Positions 19,248 to 27,403 of a stretch of DNA of 44,793 bases are shown here, one piece after another. The notes below the pieces were generated by a model, which was not told where the DNA came from, searched no databases, and saw nothing but the letters and a program-made list of their open reading frames with translations. The stretch is from an uncultured Rhodothermaceae bacterium (lineage in GTDB: Bacteria; Bacteroidota; Rhodothermia; Rhodothermales; Salinibacteraceae), in the NCBI GenBank assembly GCA_913056335.1, contig CAJXLX010000014.1, forward strand, positions 1 to 44,793, written 5' to 3'. Position 1 is the stretch's first letter. The number at the start of each line of letters is the position of its first letter. The position numbers and the translations under genes were made by a program.

Positions 19248-20054
19248 CTACAAGAGCCAGAGCCCGAATCCGCCAATGAGAAAGCAGTAGTAGGCGAAGT
19301 ACTGCAGGTTACCGCGTTTCACAAAGTCGATCATCAGCTTAATAGCGACTACGCCTGATACGTAGGCAATGAGCGTACCCAGAAGCAGCGGCAGCCATGT
19401 AACGGTAGCGCCCTGCTCAACCAGTTCGAGTCCTTTCAGAAGCGTAGCGCCCAGCACAACCGGAAGCAGCATTAGAAACGAAAAGTTAGCGGCCTGCTCG
19501 GGCTTCACGTTCTGGTAGAGCGCCACGCAGATCGTAGATCCGGAGCGCGAGATGCCGGGGATCATAGCAGCAGATTGCGCGATGCCAACTACAAATGCCT
19601 TGAGAGAGGAGAGGCGCCCCTTGGGGTTGGGGCGCAGAAGGGTGAGCAGCAGCAAGATACCCGTCACAAAAAGCATCCCCGAGGCCAGCCGCGGATCACC
19701 AAAGGCCGCTTCGAGCGGCTCTTTGAAGAGCACGTAGACCACACCTGTAGGAATGAGCGTGATGAGGATGAACACACCCAGGCGAAACGTGTCGTTTTCG
19801 GCGTAGCGTTCGGGGATTCCGCCAGGGTCGGCCAGAGCGCTTCCGGCCTCTTGCAAAAGATCGAGCACATCGCGTCCGTAGACGGTTAGGATGCTAAGCA
19901 CCGTGCCAAAGTGGACAAATACCTCGAACGTGATGCCCGCCTCTTCAATCCCCAGCACATGTTGGCCCAGCACGAGGTGCCCCGATGACGACACGGGCAA
20001 AAATTCGGTCAGGCCCTGAACGAGCCCCAGCAATGCAGCTTCCCACCAGTTCAT
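19248..20054 (-). CDS. uppP: Undecaprenyl-diphosphatase
   Basis: UppP (BacA) is an inner-membrane phosphatase that recycles undecaprenyl diphosphate to the monophosphate carrier used for peptidoglycan and O-antigen synthesis. The 268-residue product is the normal length and has both signature regions: GLVQGLTEFLPVSSSGHLVL (residues 11-30, with the catalytic-site Glu17 and Ser/His) and MIPGISRSGSTI (Arg of the active site). About eight membrane helices are evident, with the last ending in FGLWLL. It starts 354 bases after the clpC stop, behind a repeat-rich gap, so it probably has its own promoter. Confidence 0.95.
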   Translation of the reverse strand: MNWWEAALLGLVQGLTEFLPVSSSGHLVLGQHVLGIEEAGITFEVFVHFGTVLSILTVYGRDVLDLLQEAGSALADPGGIPERYAENDTFRLGVFILITLIPTGVVYVLFKEPLEAAFGDPRLASGMLFVTGILLLLTLLRPNPKGRLSSLKAFVVGIAQSAAMIPGISRSGSTICVALYQNVKPEQAANFSFLMLLPVVLGATLLKGLELVEQGATVTWLPLLLGTLIAYVSGVVAIKLMIDFVKRGNLQYFAYYCFLIGGFGLWLL

Positions 20055-20222
20055 GCGGTATCAAACAAGTCGAGAGAAAAGAACGACTCGTGTAACGTAC
20101 GAGCCGCTGTTTGAGAACCAAAAGGGCAGCGGGTGAATCGTCCATTCGTTTTCTTGTAGATCTTGGCGGCGGTGTCCCAAGCATCGGTGCCTACCAAACG
20201 CTTGTCGGCCTCTCCACAAATC

Positions 20223-20250
20223 AACGGCCCTACACAGAGGCAGAGCCGTT
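20223..20250 (-). repeat. Paired hairpin, first unit
   Basis: This 28-base unit matches 20338-20365 at 25 of 28 positions. Its ends, AACGGC and GCCGTT, are reverse complements, so both units fold as hairpins. No T-run follows on either strand. Confidence 0.6.
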
Positions 20251-20256
20251 AGCATT

Positions 20257-20312
20257 CGGTACAGGTTCTCCGGCCACTGGTATGTTTCCTCCATCACGTA
20301 GCGTTGAACCGC
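20257..20312 (-). repeat. Structured intergenic repeat, copy 3
   Basis: Read on the minus strand from 20312, this block starts GGCGGTTCAACGC and continues through GTGATGGAGGAAACATACCA to CCGGAGAACC, 84% identical by eye to the first 50 bases of copy 2. The downstream half with the GTCTCCGG box is not present; a GGCTCTGCC-type hairpin follows instead. It lies between two copies of that hairpin. Confidence 0.7.
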
Positions 20313-20337
20313 CCCCCCAATACCCCATCAACCACAG

Positions 20338-20365
20338 ACGGCCCTGCACAGATGCAGAGCCGTTG
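20338..20365 (-). repeat. Paired hairpin, second unit (possible clpC terminator)
   Basis: ACGGC and GCCGT ends, with inner CTGC/GCAG, make a compact hairpin 43 bases downstream of the clpC stop. It is nearly identical to 20223-20250. The position fits a transcription end for clpC, but no T-run follows on the minus strand. Confidence 0.5.
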
Positions 20366-20408
20366 CGGGTTGCGATATGTAGTGTAGCCTGCGAGCCTGC
20401 AGCGTCGG

Positions 20409-23075
20409 CTACTCTTCCGTAGCGCGCTGTGCGCCGCCCGGGGCAGGCTTATCGGAAGAAGGAGGCGCGCTTGGGCCAGACGATGGGCTGGGCCCGGAGC
20501 TCACCGAGCCGTTGCCGCCATCAATGAGGCCCGACACGTCATCGAAAGTTTCTTCGTTGCCGCTGCCTGCGGGCGCTTCGCCTTCCTCAACATCAAAGGA
20601 GAGTTCGTCGTCGTCCTCGTGATGCATGAGGGTAACGGTGTCGCCGGGCGTGATCCGGTCGTGCAGGATATCCTCAGCCATCGGGTCTTCGACGTACTTC
20701 TGGATGGCACGGCGCAAGGGGCGCGCTCCATACTTCGGGTCGAAGCCCTTGTCCGTGAGGAACGACTTGGCGCTCTGGTCAATCTCGATGGTGAGCCCGA
20801 GCTCTTGCGCCCGGTTGAACAGATCATCCGACATGATGTCGATGATTTCGAAGATGTCTTCGCGCTCCAAGGCATGGAAGACAATCACATCGTCAATGCG
20901 ATTCAAGAACTCAGGGTTGAACACGTTCTTGAGCGCATCCTCAACGGTGCTCTTCATCGTCTGGTAGTTCATCGTCTCCCCAGAACCCTGGGAGAAACCG
21001 ATGCCCTGCCCGAGGCTCTTGATGTCGTTGGCCCCGATATTCGAGGTCATAATGATGATGGTGTTGCGGAAGTCGACGCGCCGCCCGAGTCCATCAGTGA
21101 GCACCCCGTCATCCAGCACCTGAAGCAGAATGTTGAAGACATCGGGGTGAGCCTTCTCGATTTCGTCGAGCAGGATGACCGAATACGGCTTGCGGCGCAC
21201 CTTCTCGGTCAGCTGACCACCTTCTTCGTAGCCGACGTAGCCGGGAGGGGCCCCCACGAGTCGGCTGACGGCAAACTTCTCCATGTACTCGCTCATGTCG
21301 ATACGGATGAGCGAGTCCTGTGAGTCGAACAGGTACTCCGTGAGCACCTTGGCCAGTTCGGTCTTGCCAACACCCGTTGGCCCCAGGAAAATGAACGAGC
21401 CGATGGGCTTCTCAGGATCCTTGAGTCCAGCACGTGTGCGGCGGATCGCTTTCGAAAGCTTCTTGATGGCCTCGTCTTGGCCCACCACGCGTTCCTTGAG
21501 CGCGTCCTCCATTTCGAGAAGCTTGCGCTGCTCGGGCTCGGAGATCTTGTCGACCGGAATGCCGGTCATCATGGCCACCACCTCAGCAATGTTCTGGGTG
21601 GTTACGTCATGAATCTGCGTTTCGGAATCCTTCTCCCACTCGCGCTTGGCTTCTTCGAGCTTCTCCTGCAGCTTCTTCTCGCTGTCGCGCAGGCGGGCGG
21701 CTTCCTCGAAGCGCTGGCTCTTTACCACCTGGTTTTTCTCTTCGCGAACTTCTTCGATCTCCTCTTCCAGGTCGAGAATTTCTTGGGGCACCTCAATATT
21801 CGAGAGATGCACACGCGCTCCTGCTTCGTCAACGACATCAATGGCTTTGTCAGGCAGGAAGCGCTCGGTGATGTACCGGTCGCTCAACTGCACAGCCAGC
21901 TTGATGGCCTCAGCGGAGTAGCGGACGTTGTGGTGTTCCTCGTAGTACTTCTTGATGTTGGTAAGGATGTTGATCGTCTCCTCGGGCGTGGAGGGATCGA
22001 CCAAGATCTTCTGGAAGCGGCGGTCGAGCGCCCCATCTTTCTCGATGTTCTGGCGATACTCATCGAGTGTGGTGGCCCCGATGCACTGCAGATCGCCACG
22101 GGCCAGTGCAGGCTTAATCATATTCGATGCATCGAGGCTGCCCGAAGCACCTCCGGCCCCAACAATGGTGTGGATCTCGTCGATGAAGAGGACCACCTCT
22201 GGGTTCTTCTCCAGTTCCTTCATCACGGCCTTCATCCGCTCCTCGAACTGGCCGCGGTACTTGGTACCTGCGACGAGCGAGGCCAGATCAAGCGTCACAA
22301 TGCGCTTGTCGTAGAGCACGCGGCTTACCTTCCGCTCCACAATACGCATCGCCAATCCCTCAGCAATGGCCGTCTTTCCGACACCCGGCTCCCCAATGAG
22401 AACGGGATTGTTCTTTTTGCGGCGGCTCAAGACCTGAGCAACACGCTCAATCTCTTTTTGGCGCCCCACGATGGGATCGAGTTCGTTTTCCTCGGCCATT
22501 TCCGTGAGGTCGCGACCGAAGTTGTCTAATACCGGCGTTTTGCTCTTTTCCATTTTTCCTCCTTCTTTTCCGTATCCAGAAGATAGTCCGCCCCCTCCTG
22601 ATCCCCCACCACTTCCGGTGGTTGACGAAGAGGCCTTGCCACTAATAATCGAGTCAAGTTCGTTGCGCACGGCGTCGTAGGTCACAGAGAACCCCTGTTG
22701 AAGAATCTGAGCGGCGATGTTCTCATTGTCACGAAGTAGGCTAAGCAGCAAGTGTTCAGTGCCAATTACATCGCTTTTGTAAAGCTTTGCTTCCAAGTAC
22801 GTGATCTTCAGCACCTTCTCGGCTTGTTTCGTAAGTGGAATGTTGCCGACCGAGAGGGCGCTACCTTGGCTGCGCACCGTCTCTTCGACAGACTTTTTCA
22901 GCTTCATGAGATCGCATCCCAGGTTCCGAAGGATCTTGATAGCGATCCCTTCACCCTCGCGGATAATACCCAAGAGCAAGTGCTCGGTGCCAATGTAGTC
23001 ATGACCCAGGCGGATGGCCTCCTCGCGGCTGTAGGAGATCACGTCGCGGACCCGGTTCGAGAAATTGCCTTCCAT
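20409..23075 (-). CDS. clpC: ATP-dependent Clp protease ATP-binding subunit ClpC
   Basis: ClpC is a Hsp100 unfoldase that feeds substrates to ClpP. The 888-residue product has two Clp N repeats (about 5-60 and 80-140; IGTEHLLL occurs in both), a Gly/Ser-rich linker (148-168), AAA domain 1 with Walker A GEPGVGKT (228-235), a UVR-type coiled segment ([20 protein letters not shown]) that separates ClpC from ClpA, AAA domain 2 with GPTGVGKT and an IGF tripeptide fitting the ClpP-docking loop, then the D2-small domain. The last 65 or so residues are an acidic, Ser/Pro/Gly-rich tail not typical of the family. I chose ATG 23075 ([13 protein letters not shown]), which matches family starts; the open frame continues 142 codons upstream but is Arg/Pro/Ser-rich noise. 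Confidence 0.95.
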   Translation of the reverse strand: MEGNFSNRVRDVISYSREEAIRLGHDYIGTEHLLLGIIREGEGIAIKILRNLGCDLMKLKKSVEETVRSQGSALSVGNIPLTKQAEKVLKITYLEAKLYKSDVIGTEHLLLSLLRDNENIAAQILQQGFSVTYDAVRNELDSIISGKASSSTTGSGGGSGGGGLSSGYGKEGGKMEKSKTPVLDNFGRDLTEMAEENELDPIVGRQKEIERVAQVLSRRKKNNPVLIGEPGVGKTAIAEGLAMRIVERKVSRVLYDKRIVTLDLASLVAGTKYRGQFEERMKAVMKELEKNPEVVLFIDEIHTIVGAGGASGSLDASNMIKPALARGDLQCIGATTLDEYRQNIEKDGALDRRFQKILVDPSTPEETINILTNIKKYYEEHHNVRYSAEAIKLAVQLSDRYITERFLPDKAIDVVDEAGARVHLSNIEVPQEILDLEEEIEEVREEKNQVVKSQRFEEAARLRDSEKKLQEKLEEAKREWEKDSETQIHDVTTQNIAEVVAMMTGIPVDKISEPEQRKLLEMEDALKERVVGQDEAIKKLSKAIRRTRAGLKDPEKPIGSFIFLGPTGVGKTELAKVLTEYLFDSQDSLIRIDMSEYMEKFAVSRLVGAPPGYVGYEEGGQLTEKVRRKPYSVILLDEIEKAHPDVFNILLQVLDDGVLTDGLGRRVDFRNTIIIMTSNIGANDIKSLGQGIGFSQGSGETMNYQTMKSTVEDALKNVFNPEFLNRIDDVIVFHALEREDIFEIIDIMSDDLFNRAQELGLTIEIDQSAKSFLTDKGFDPKYGARPLRRAIQKYVEDPMAEDILHDRITPGDTVTLMHHEDDDELSFDVEEGEAPAGSGNEETFDDVSGLIDGGNGSVSSGPSPSSGPSAPPSSDKPAPGGAQRATEE

Positions 23076-23433
23076 ACAGAATGTAGAAACCGTGAGGATG
23101 TGTCGAGTCGACACTGAAGCTTGTGAAGAGGGTGCAGCACGAGAACTGGCATTGCGCACAGTACCGTGCACGGTTCCGGGGCATGCGGGCCAGCAAGGTG
23201 TGCTGGGAATGCAACTGAGGCTGCGTGTGGTGGCTGTCTGTAGCCTCGCGCGGCGGCCCGGTGCAGAAACGGCACGAAGTGGTACGGCACCAATCTTAGG
23301 CAGGTGCCCTAAAGACCGTCCCCTTAATCGATGTGCGGTACCAACCCTCCGATGCACTGTTCCTCTGTCTCGCGGTCCTGCGTCGGAATTGTCAGCTTTG
23401 CGATACTTCCGTGCAGCGTGCGCGAGTCCACAG
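23076..23433. other. Upstream region of clpC
   Basis: No gene is supported in these 358 bases between the Fe-S carrier stop and the clpC start. The region must hold the clpC promoter. A perfect 12-base palindrome, ACCGTGCACGGT, lies at 23163-23174, about 90 bases before the clpC start, and could be an operator or chance. I see no CIRCE element. Confidence 0.45.
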
Positions 23434-23778
23434 CTACGACGCGAAGCTCGACCCGCATCCACACGTCTCGGTGGCGTTCGGGTTGTCGAACGTGAAGCCA
23501 CGTGCGTCGAGCCCGTCGTGGTAGTCGATAGTCGTTCCCATCAGGTAGAGACCATGGCGCTTGTCCATGAAGACGGGAATCCCATCGATGTCGAACTCCT
23601 GGTCTTTGTCGCGCTTCTTGTCAAATCCGAGCACATAGCTCATGCCCGAGCATCCACCGCCCTTCACGCCTACACGCAGGCCATAGCCGTCGGGGATCTT
23701 CTTTGTACGCATGATCTTGCGAATTTCGCTGGCCGCCGTGTCGCTCATCGCGATCGGAGACTGGGTTTGCGTAGCCAT
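23434..23778 (-). CDS. A-type iron-sulfur cluster carrier (IscA/ErpA/SufA family)
   Basis: HesB/IscA proteins receive Fe-S clusters from the scaffold and pass them to target enzymes. The 114-residue product has the three invariant ligands: Cys43 in GGGCSGMSY and Cys106/Cys108 in ETCGCGSSF, plus GLYLMGTTIDY and DNPNA before the last pair. The start MATQTQSPIAMSDTA at 23778 gives the usual size with a short extra N-terminal tail; a start at Met11 is also possible. It stands alone, with no isc or suf genes adjacent, so the precise member (IscA, ErpA or SufA) cannot be told. Confidence 0.9.
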   Translation of the reverse strand: MATQTQSPIAMSDTAASEIRKIMRTKKIPDGYGLRVGVKGGGCSGMSYVLGFDKKRDKDQEFDIDGIPVFMDKRHGLYLMGTTIDYHDGLDARGFTFDNPNATETCGCGSSFAS

Positions 23779-23931
23779 AGGTTCTAAAGTATGTATGACG
23801 AACAACCAGTGGTGTGTATTGCAGAAGGGTCGAACGAGTCCCCAAAAAGCACAGTTCCATGCACGCATATGTGGATATGCAAAGAGGTGCGTTACGCGAC
23901 ATGAGGATCACACCGAATCAGTCAGGGACAA

Positions 23932-25758
23932 TCAGAGCGGGCGCGCTACCACAACTGTTGTGCGATGCTGTGTGCTGGTGCCCTCGGCCCAGTTCTGTGC
24001 CTCCATAAGCACCACGTAGATGCCTATGCGCACAATGCGCCCCGCGTCGTTGCGTCCGTCCCATAGTACTTCGCCCTCGGGACCGGAAAGCACGGTTTCC
24101 TCTACGGTGCGCACTGGGCGCCCGTGGGCGTCAAAGATGCGGAGCTGCACCCAGTCGGGCGGAAACGGTAGGGCGTACTGAATCCGCGTGGCCTGGTCGA
24201 CCTCGGGCGCAAATGGCGACGGATCGGCACTGACGCGTGCAGTGGACACTTCGGCAGGCGGTGGGCCCACGCTGTTGGGAAAGCCGGGCGTTCCTCCTTC
24301 GGGATGTGCGCTGCTGGTCCAGTTCATGGCGTTGGCTGCTGGCGCCGTCAGGCTGATGCGCTCCAGCGACAGTCCACGCGTGTCTTGCACGCCGGACGCA
24401 TGCCAGTCGGGGGTGTAGTCGACGGTTGCGATGGGTATTCCATCGGCGCGGTGCAGACGCAGACGGTCGGGCTGCACGCGTAGTCCGAGGCGTGAACGAG
24501 GCACGGCAACTACGGTGGGATCGGCGGCGGCCGAGAGGTCTTGCGTGGGAAACGCACGGTCGAGCGTGGCGGGGGCGGCGTCATTGTCGGGGTTCGGTTC
24601 GGCATACACGACCGCGTAGCCGCCGCTGGGTGCTACGTGCTCAGTGCCAATGCCCAGGTCGAGCGTATCGGCTTCGCCGGTGTCGCGCGGACGGTTGGTG
24701 GTGAAGAGTCCCTGCAGCGAGATCCACCGCTCGGTGGGATTGACCACTTCGAAGTACTCCGGCTGGTTGGGGCGATCGTCGAAGTCGTCGCTGAGCGGAC
24801 GGTACATGATCTCGGTGACAACAAGATCACCCTGCTGTGGCGCGTACGACAATGGGAGCGTGGCTTCGGTGGTGTTGCCCTGCCAGTCGCGGATGCCGCG
24901 CACGGTGAGCGTTTCGGCGCGGAGCGTCTCAGTGTAGAACAAGCGCACGGTGCTTGCATCCTCCTGTTCGATGGACACCGGGGCGCGTTCGGGTCCGGTG
25001 AATGAGGCACTGGCAAGCGAGGCCGGGTTCAGGGGCTCGGTAAACGTTAGGGTGATGCGCTGAGCATCGGCATCCACCTGAGCAAACAGCGGTTCGGGTG
25101 GGATGCTGTCGGGGGTGAACACGCTGTTCTGTGATCCGGGCGTGCCGCCCGCGGAGGCGGTGGCGCTCTGCCAGTTGAAGCGGGCCTGGCTGGGCGCGTT
25201 GGGCTCGACGCGCTCCAGGGCAGCATCGTCGCGGGTGCTCCAACTGGGGGTGTATGTCACCTCGTCGATAGCCGTTTCATCGTAGCGCAAGACCATCGTG
25301 TCGCCACTGTTGCGGAGGGCGCGGAATCCATCTGGGGCCAGGTACGGCACGTCGGGAAAGGCTGCTTCGAACTGCGACGGCGTGCGCACAAGCACCGCGT
25401 AGCCGCCGGCTTGGAGCACAACCGAGGAATCAGCGACCGGGGCAAACTCCCGATAGCCGTTGGCATAGCTCAGTTCGCTGAGATCGACATCCGCATCCGA
25501 CCGATTGTACAGCTCGATGTACTCGTTCTGGCTGGGCTGCGGCGCGTACATGATCTCGTTTACGATCACGTCGGGCGGTGCCTGGGCCGCGATGCGTGTA
25601 GGCATTGTCAGGCACACCACCAGGAAAACAGCGACATAGGGTAGCCCACCCAGCTGGAGCCCGTGCAATGGAGTATAACGCAGCAAAAAGCACATGGTGA
25701 AGGGCATCGTATCCGAAGTGAGGCGCGGTGCGCAGCACAACACAAGAAACGCACTCAC
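23932..25758 (-). CDS. Secreted protein with two lamin-tail domains and a FlgD-like C-terminal domain
   Basis: The 608-residue product has a late hydrophobic signal segment (about residues 40-58, ending RIAAQAPP). Two lamin-tail (LTD) domains follow: VIVNEIMYAPQPSQNEYIEL at about 65 and VVTEIMYRPLSDDF with EYFEVVN at about 310, separated by a bacterial Ig-like region (ITLTFTEPLNPASLASASF). The last 80 residues resemble a FlgD Ig-like/secretion-tail module (VQLRIFDAHGRPVRTV; LWDGRNDAGRIVRIGIYVV). Such proteins are exported and cell-surface associated in Bacteroidota, but the role is unknown. The GTG at 25758 has AAGGAG 10 bases upstream (25769-25774), which supports it; ATG 25707 or 25695 would give a more normal signal peptide. 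Confidence 0.75.
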   Translation of the reverse strand: MSAFLVLCCAPRLTSDTMPFTMCFLLRYTPLHGLQLGGLPYVAVFLVVCLTMPTRIAAQAPPDVIVNEIMYAPQPSQNEYIELYNRSDADVDLSELSYANGYREFAPVADSSVVLQAGGYAVLVRTPSQFEAAFPDVPYLAPDGFRALRNSGDTMVLRYDETAIDEVTYTPSWSTRDDAALERVEPNAPSQARFNWQSATASAGGTPGSQNSVFTPDSIPPEPLFAQVDADAQRITLTFTEPLNPASLASASFTGPERAPVSIEQEDASTVRLFYTETLRAETLTVRGIRDWQGNTTEATLPLSYAPQQGDLVVTEIMYRPLSDDFDDRPNQPEYFEVVNPTERWISLQGLFTTNRPRDTGEADTLDLGIGTEHVAPSGGYAVVYAEPNPDNDAAPATLDRAFPTQDLSAAADPTVVAVPRSRLGLRVQPDRLRLHRADGIPIATVDYTPDWHASGVQDTRGLSLERISLTAPAANAMNWTSSAHPEGGTPGFPNSVGPPPAEVSTARVSADPSPFAPEVDQATRIQYALPFPPDWVQLRIFDAHGRPVRTVEETVLSGPEGEVLWDGRNDAGRIVRIGIYVVLMEAQNWAEGTSTQHRTTVVVARPL

Positions 25759-25795
25759 CAGGATACAGCTCCTTCATGTAATCTGCAAGTCGCGC

Positions 25796-27070
25796 TCAGG
25801 CGGTGTGTGCTTGCGGAGCCTGCGTGGGGGCCCGATCTTTCGAGAGATCGCGCTCCAGGTGGCGCACCAATATCGACTGCATCAACTCGGCAGTGGGACG
25901 CAGCGCTGATTCGTCGAGATCGAAACGCTGGTGATGCAGCGGGTACTCGGTCTTCGGGCCTGAGGCGGTGCCGACCCGCAAGAAGGCGCCGGGCACGTGC
26001 TTCAGGTAGTGCGCAAAGTCCTCGCCGCCCATGCTATTCTGGGGGATGCGGTAGACAGCCTGCGGACCAAACAGGTCGGTAATCGTGTCGGCGGCATGCT
26101 CAATGAGCATCGCGTCGTTCATGACCGGCGGCGAGCCGTCTTCAAAATCAAGCTCGATCTCGGCGCCGGACTGGTCTTCCCAGAGGGTGGCCAAGCTGTG
26201 CATGTGGTCGCGCAGCATGGCACGGTCGTCGGGCTGGGTGGTGCGCAGGGTGCCGCCAAACGAGGCACACTCAGGGATCACGTTGTGCGCTTCGCTTCCG
26301 CCTTGACGACATACGGTGAGTACCGAGGGGTTGCGCGTGTCGGTTACGCGCCCCGCAAGCTGGTAGTACGCATTCATAAGCTGGTGCGCGACCCACACCG
26401 TGTCGATGCCCTCGTGCGGACGCGCGGAGTGCCCGCTGCCATCCTGACGCACATACACGTCGAAGCGGTCGGATGAAGAGGTTGCAGCCCCAGCAATGAG
26501 CCCGTAGCGGCCTACGGACAGGTGCGGGTCTACGTGCACTGCGTACACCGACCCAACGCCGTCGAGCACGCCGCCGTCAATCATGAGCGGTGCGCCGCTC
26601 GGAAGGCCCTCTTCATTTGGCTGGAAGAACACGCGTACGCGCCCCGGCAGGGCATCTTCGTGACGACACAGCATTAAGGCCACGCCGATGCCCATGGCCG
26701 TGTGCGCGTCGTGCCCGCAGAGATGCGCTACGCCCTGACGTTGCGAGCGATACGGCGTGTCTTTTTGGTCTTGCGTAGGCAGTGCGTCGATGTCGGCGCG
26801 GTACGCGACCATCGGGCGTGTCGGATCCTTCGGACCGATGTCTACGAACAGCCCGGTACCTGCAATGGGACCGCGTACGTTCAGCCCGTATGCTGTGAGC
26901 GTCTGGCGGATGAAGCGGCTGGTGGCGTGCTCGTTCATCCCCACCTCGGGATTGCGGTGCAGGTGGCGCCGGATGCCAATCAGCAGGGAGGCAAGGCTGG
27001 CATCCTCCTCCAGCACATCGCGCAACACATCAGGCAGGTAAGACGGGTCCGAGGGGATCCAGGAAGACAT
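25796..27070 (-). CDS. M20 family amidohydrolase (aminoacylase/hippurate hydrolase type)
   Basis: These dinuclear metal hydrolases remove acyl groups from N-acyl amino acids or related amides. The 424-residue product shows the M20D pattern: RRHLHRNPEVGMNE, YRADIDALPT, CGHDAHTAMG (metal-binding Cys/His pair), FFQPNEEG (catalytic Glu and metal Glu), HSARPHEGIDTV in the dimerisation-domain insert, and SMGGEDFAHYL near the end with the last Glu ligand. I chose ATG 27070 (MSSWIPSDPS); an ATG 13 codons upstream adds residues that do not look conserved. The substrate is not defined by sequence. The gene starts 37 bases before the end of the gap to the lamin-tail gene on the same strand, so the two may be cotranscribed. 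Confidence 0.88.
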   Translation of the reverse strand: MSSWIPSDPSYLPDVLRDVLEEDASLASLLIGIRRHLHRNPEVGMNEHATSRFIRQTLTAYGLNVRGPIAGTGLFVDIGPKDPTRPMVAYRADIDALPTQDQKDTPYRSQRQGVAHLCGHDAHTAMGIGVALMLCRHEDALPGRVRVFFQPNEEGLPSGAPLMIDGGVLDGVGSVYAVHVDPHLSVGRYGLIAGAATSSSDRFDVYVRQDGSGHSARPHEGIDTVWVAHQLMNAYYQLAGRVTDTRNPSVLTVCRQGGSEAHNVIPECASFGGTLRTTQPDDRAMLRDHMHSLATLWEDQSGAEIELDFEDGSPPVMNDAMLIEHAADTITDLFGPQAVYRIPQNSMGGEDFAHYLKHVPGAFLRVGTASGPKTEYPLHHQRFDLDESALRPTAELMQSILVRHLERDLSKDRAPTQAPQAHTA

Positions 27071-27403
27071 ACAGACGAAAGGGGGTGGGTGGCAGACAAC
27101 AGTGAACACCCTTTACACCGACAGCCCCGGCACAGAGATTCAAACGACGGGAGGTATTACGACCGTGTGGCACCGAAAGCGCTTACGATCAGATGGGTAG
27201 GCATGGTGGGAATGAATCTGGCGCGTTGCTGCGTTGGCAGGGCGTTTTGATGTCGCGAGATTGACTCAAAGATCTGGCAACGTCGCATCTATTCTGTTGT
27301 GCCTTCGCCGGGGATGTAAGCGATCCCCGACGGTGGGACATCCTTGCGAGAGCGCGGTGTAACGTACGGTGGCTAATTCCACAACCTTACACCGCCATCC
27401 TGC
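27071..27403. other. Intergenic gap with a G/C hairpin
   Basis: No gene is visible in these 333 bases between the VWA gene stop and the amidohydrolase start. The one structured item is a perfect hairpin at 27309-27329 (annotated separately). The amidohydrolase promoter is expected close to 27070-27150. Confidence 0.5.
27309..27329 (-). repeat. G/C hairpin related to that at 41731
   Basis: CGGGGAT (27309-27315) and ATCCCCG (27323-27329) pair perfectly around a 7-base loop. Read on the minus strand, the 24-base core matches the loop and arms of the hairpin at 41731-41761 at about 20 of 24 positions (GGGGAYCGCTTRCRTCCCC). It lies 75 bases downstream of nothing coding on the plus strand and about 75 upstream of the VWA stop. 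Confidence 0.5.

Larger units (their letters stand above)
20055..20408. other. Intergenic gap between clpC and uppP, full of repeats
   Basis: No gene is supported in these 354 bases. They contain two near-identical hairpins (20223-20250 and 20338-20365) that bracket repeat copy 3 (20257-20312), plus about 150 bases (20060-20210) without recognisable structure, where the uppP promoter should lie. Confidence 0.6.

Noticed and set aside
20055-20408. A CRISPR array, suggested by repeated hairpins.
   Set aside because: Only two hairpin units with an unrelated repeat between them; no regular repeat-spacer spacing and no cas genes.
23076-23501. A 142-residue N-terminal extension of ClpC.
   Set aside because: The extension is Arg/Ser/Pro/Ala noise and the family start [13 protein letters not shown] occurs at 23075. 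The frame also overlaps the Fe-S carrier gene.
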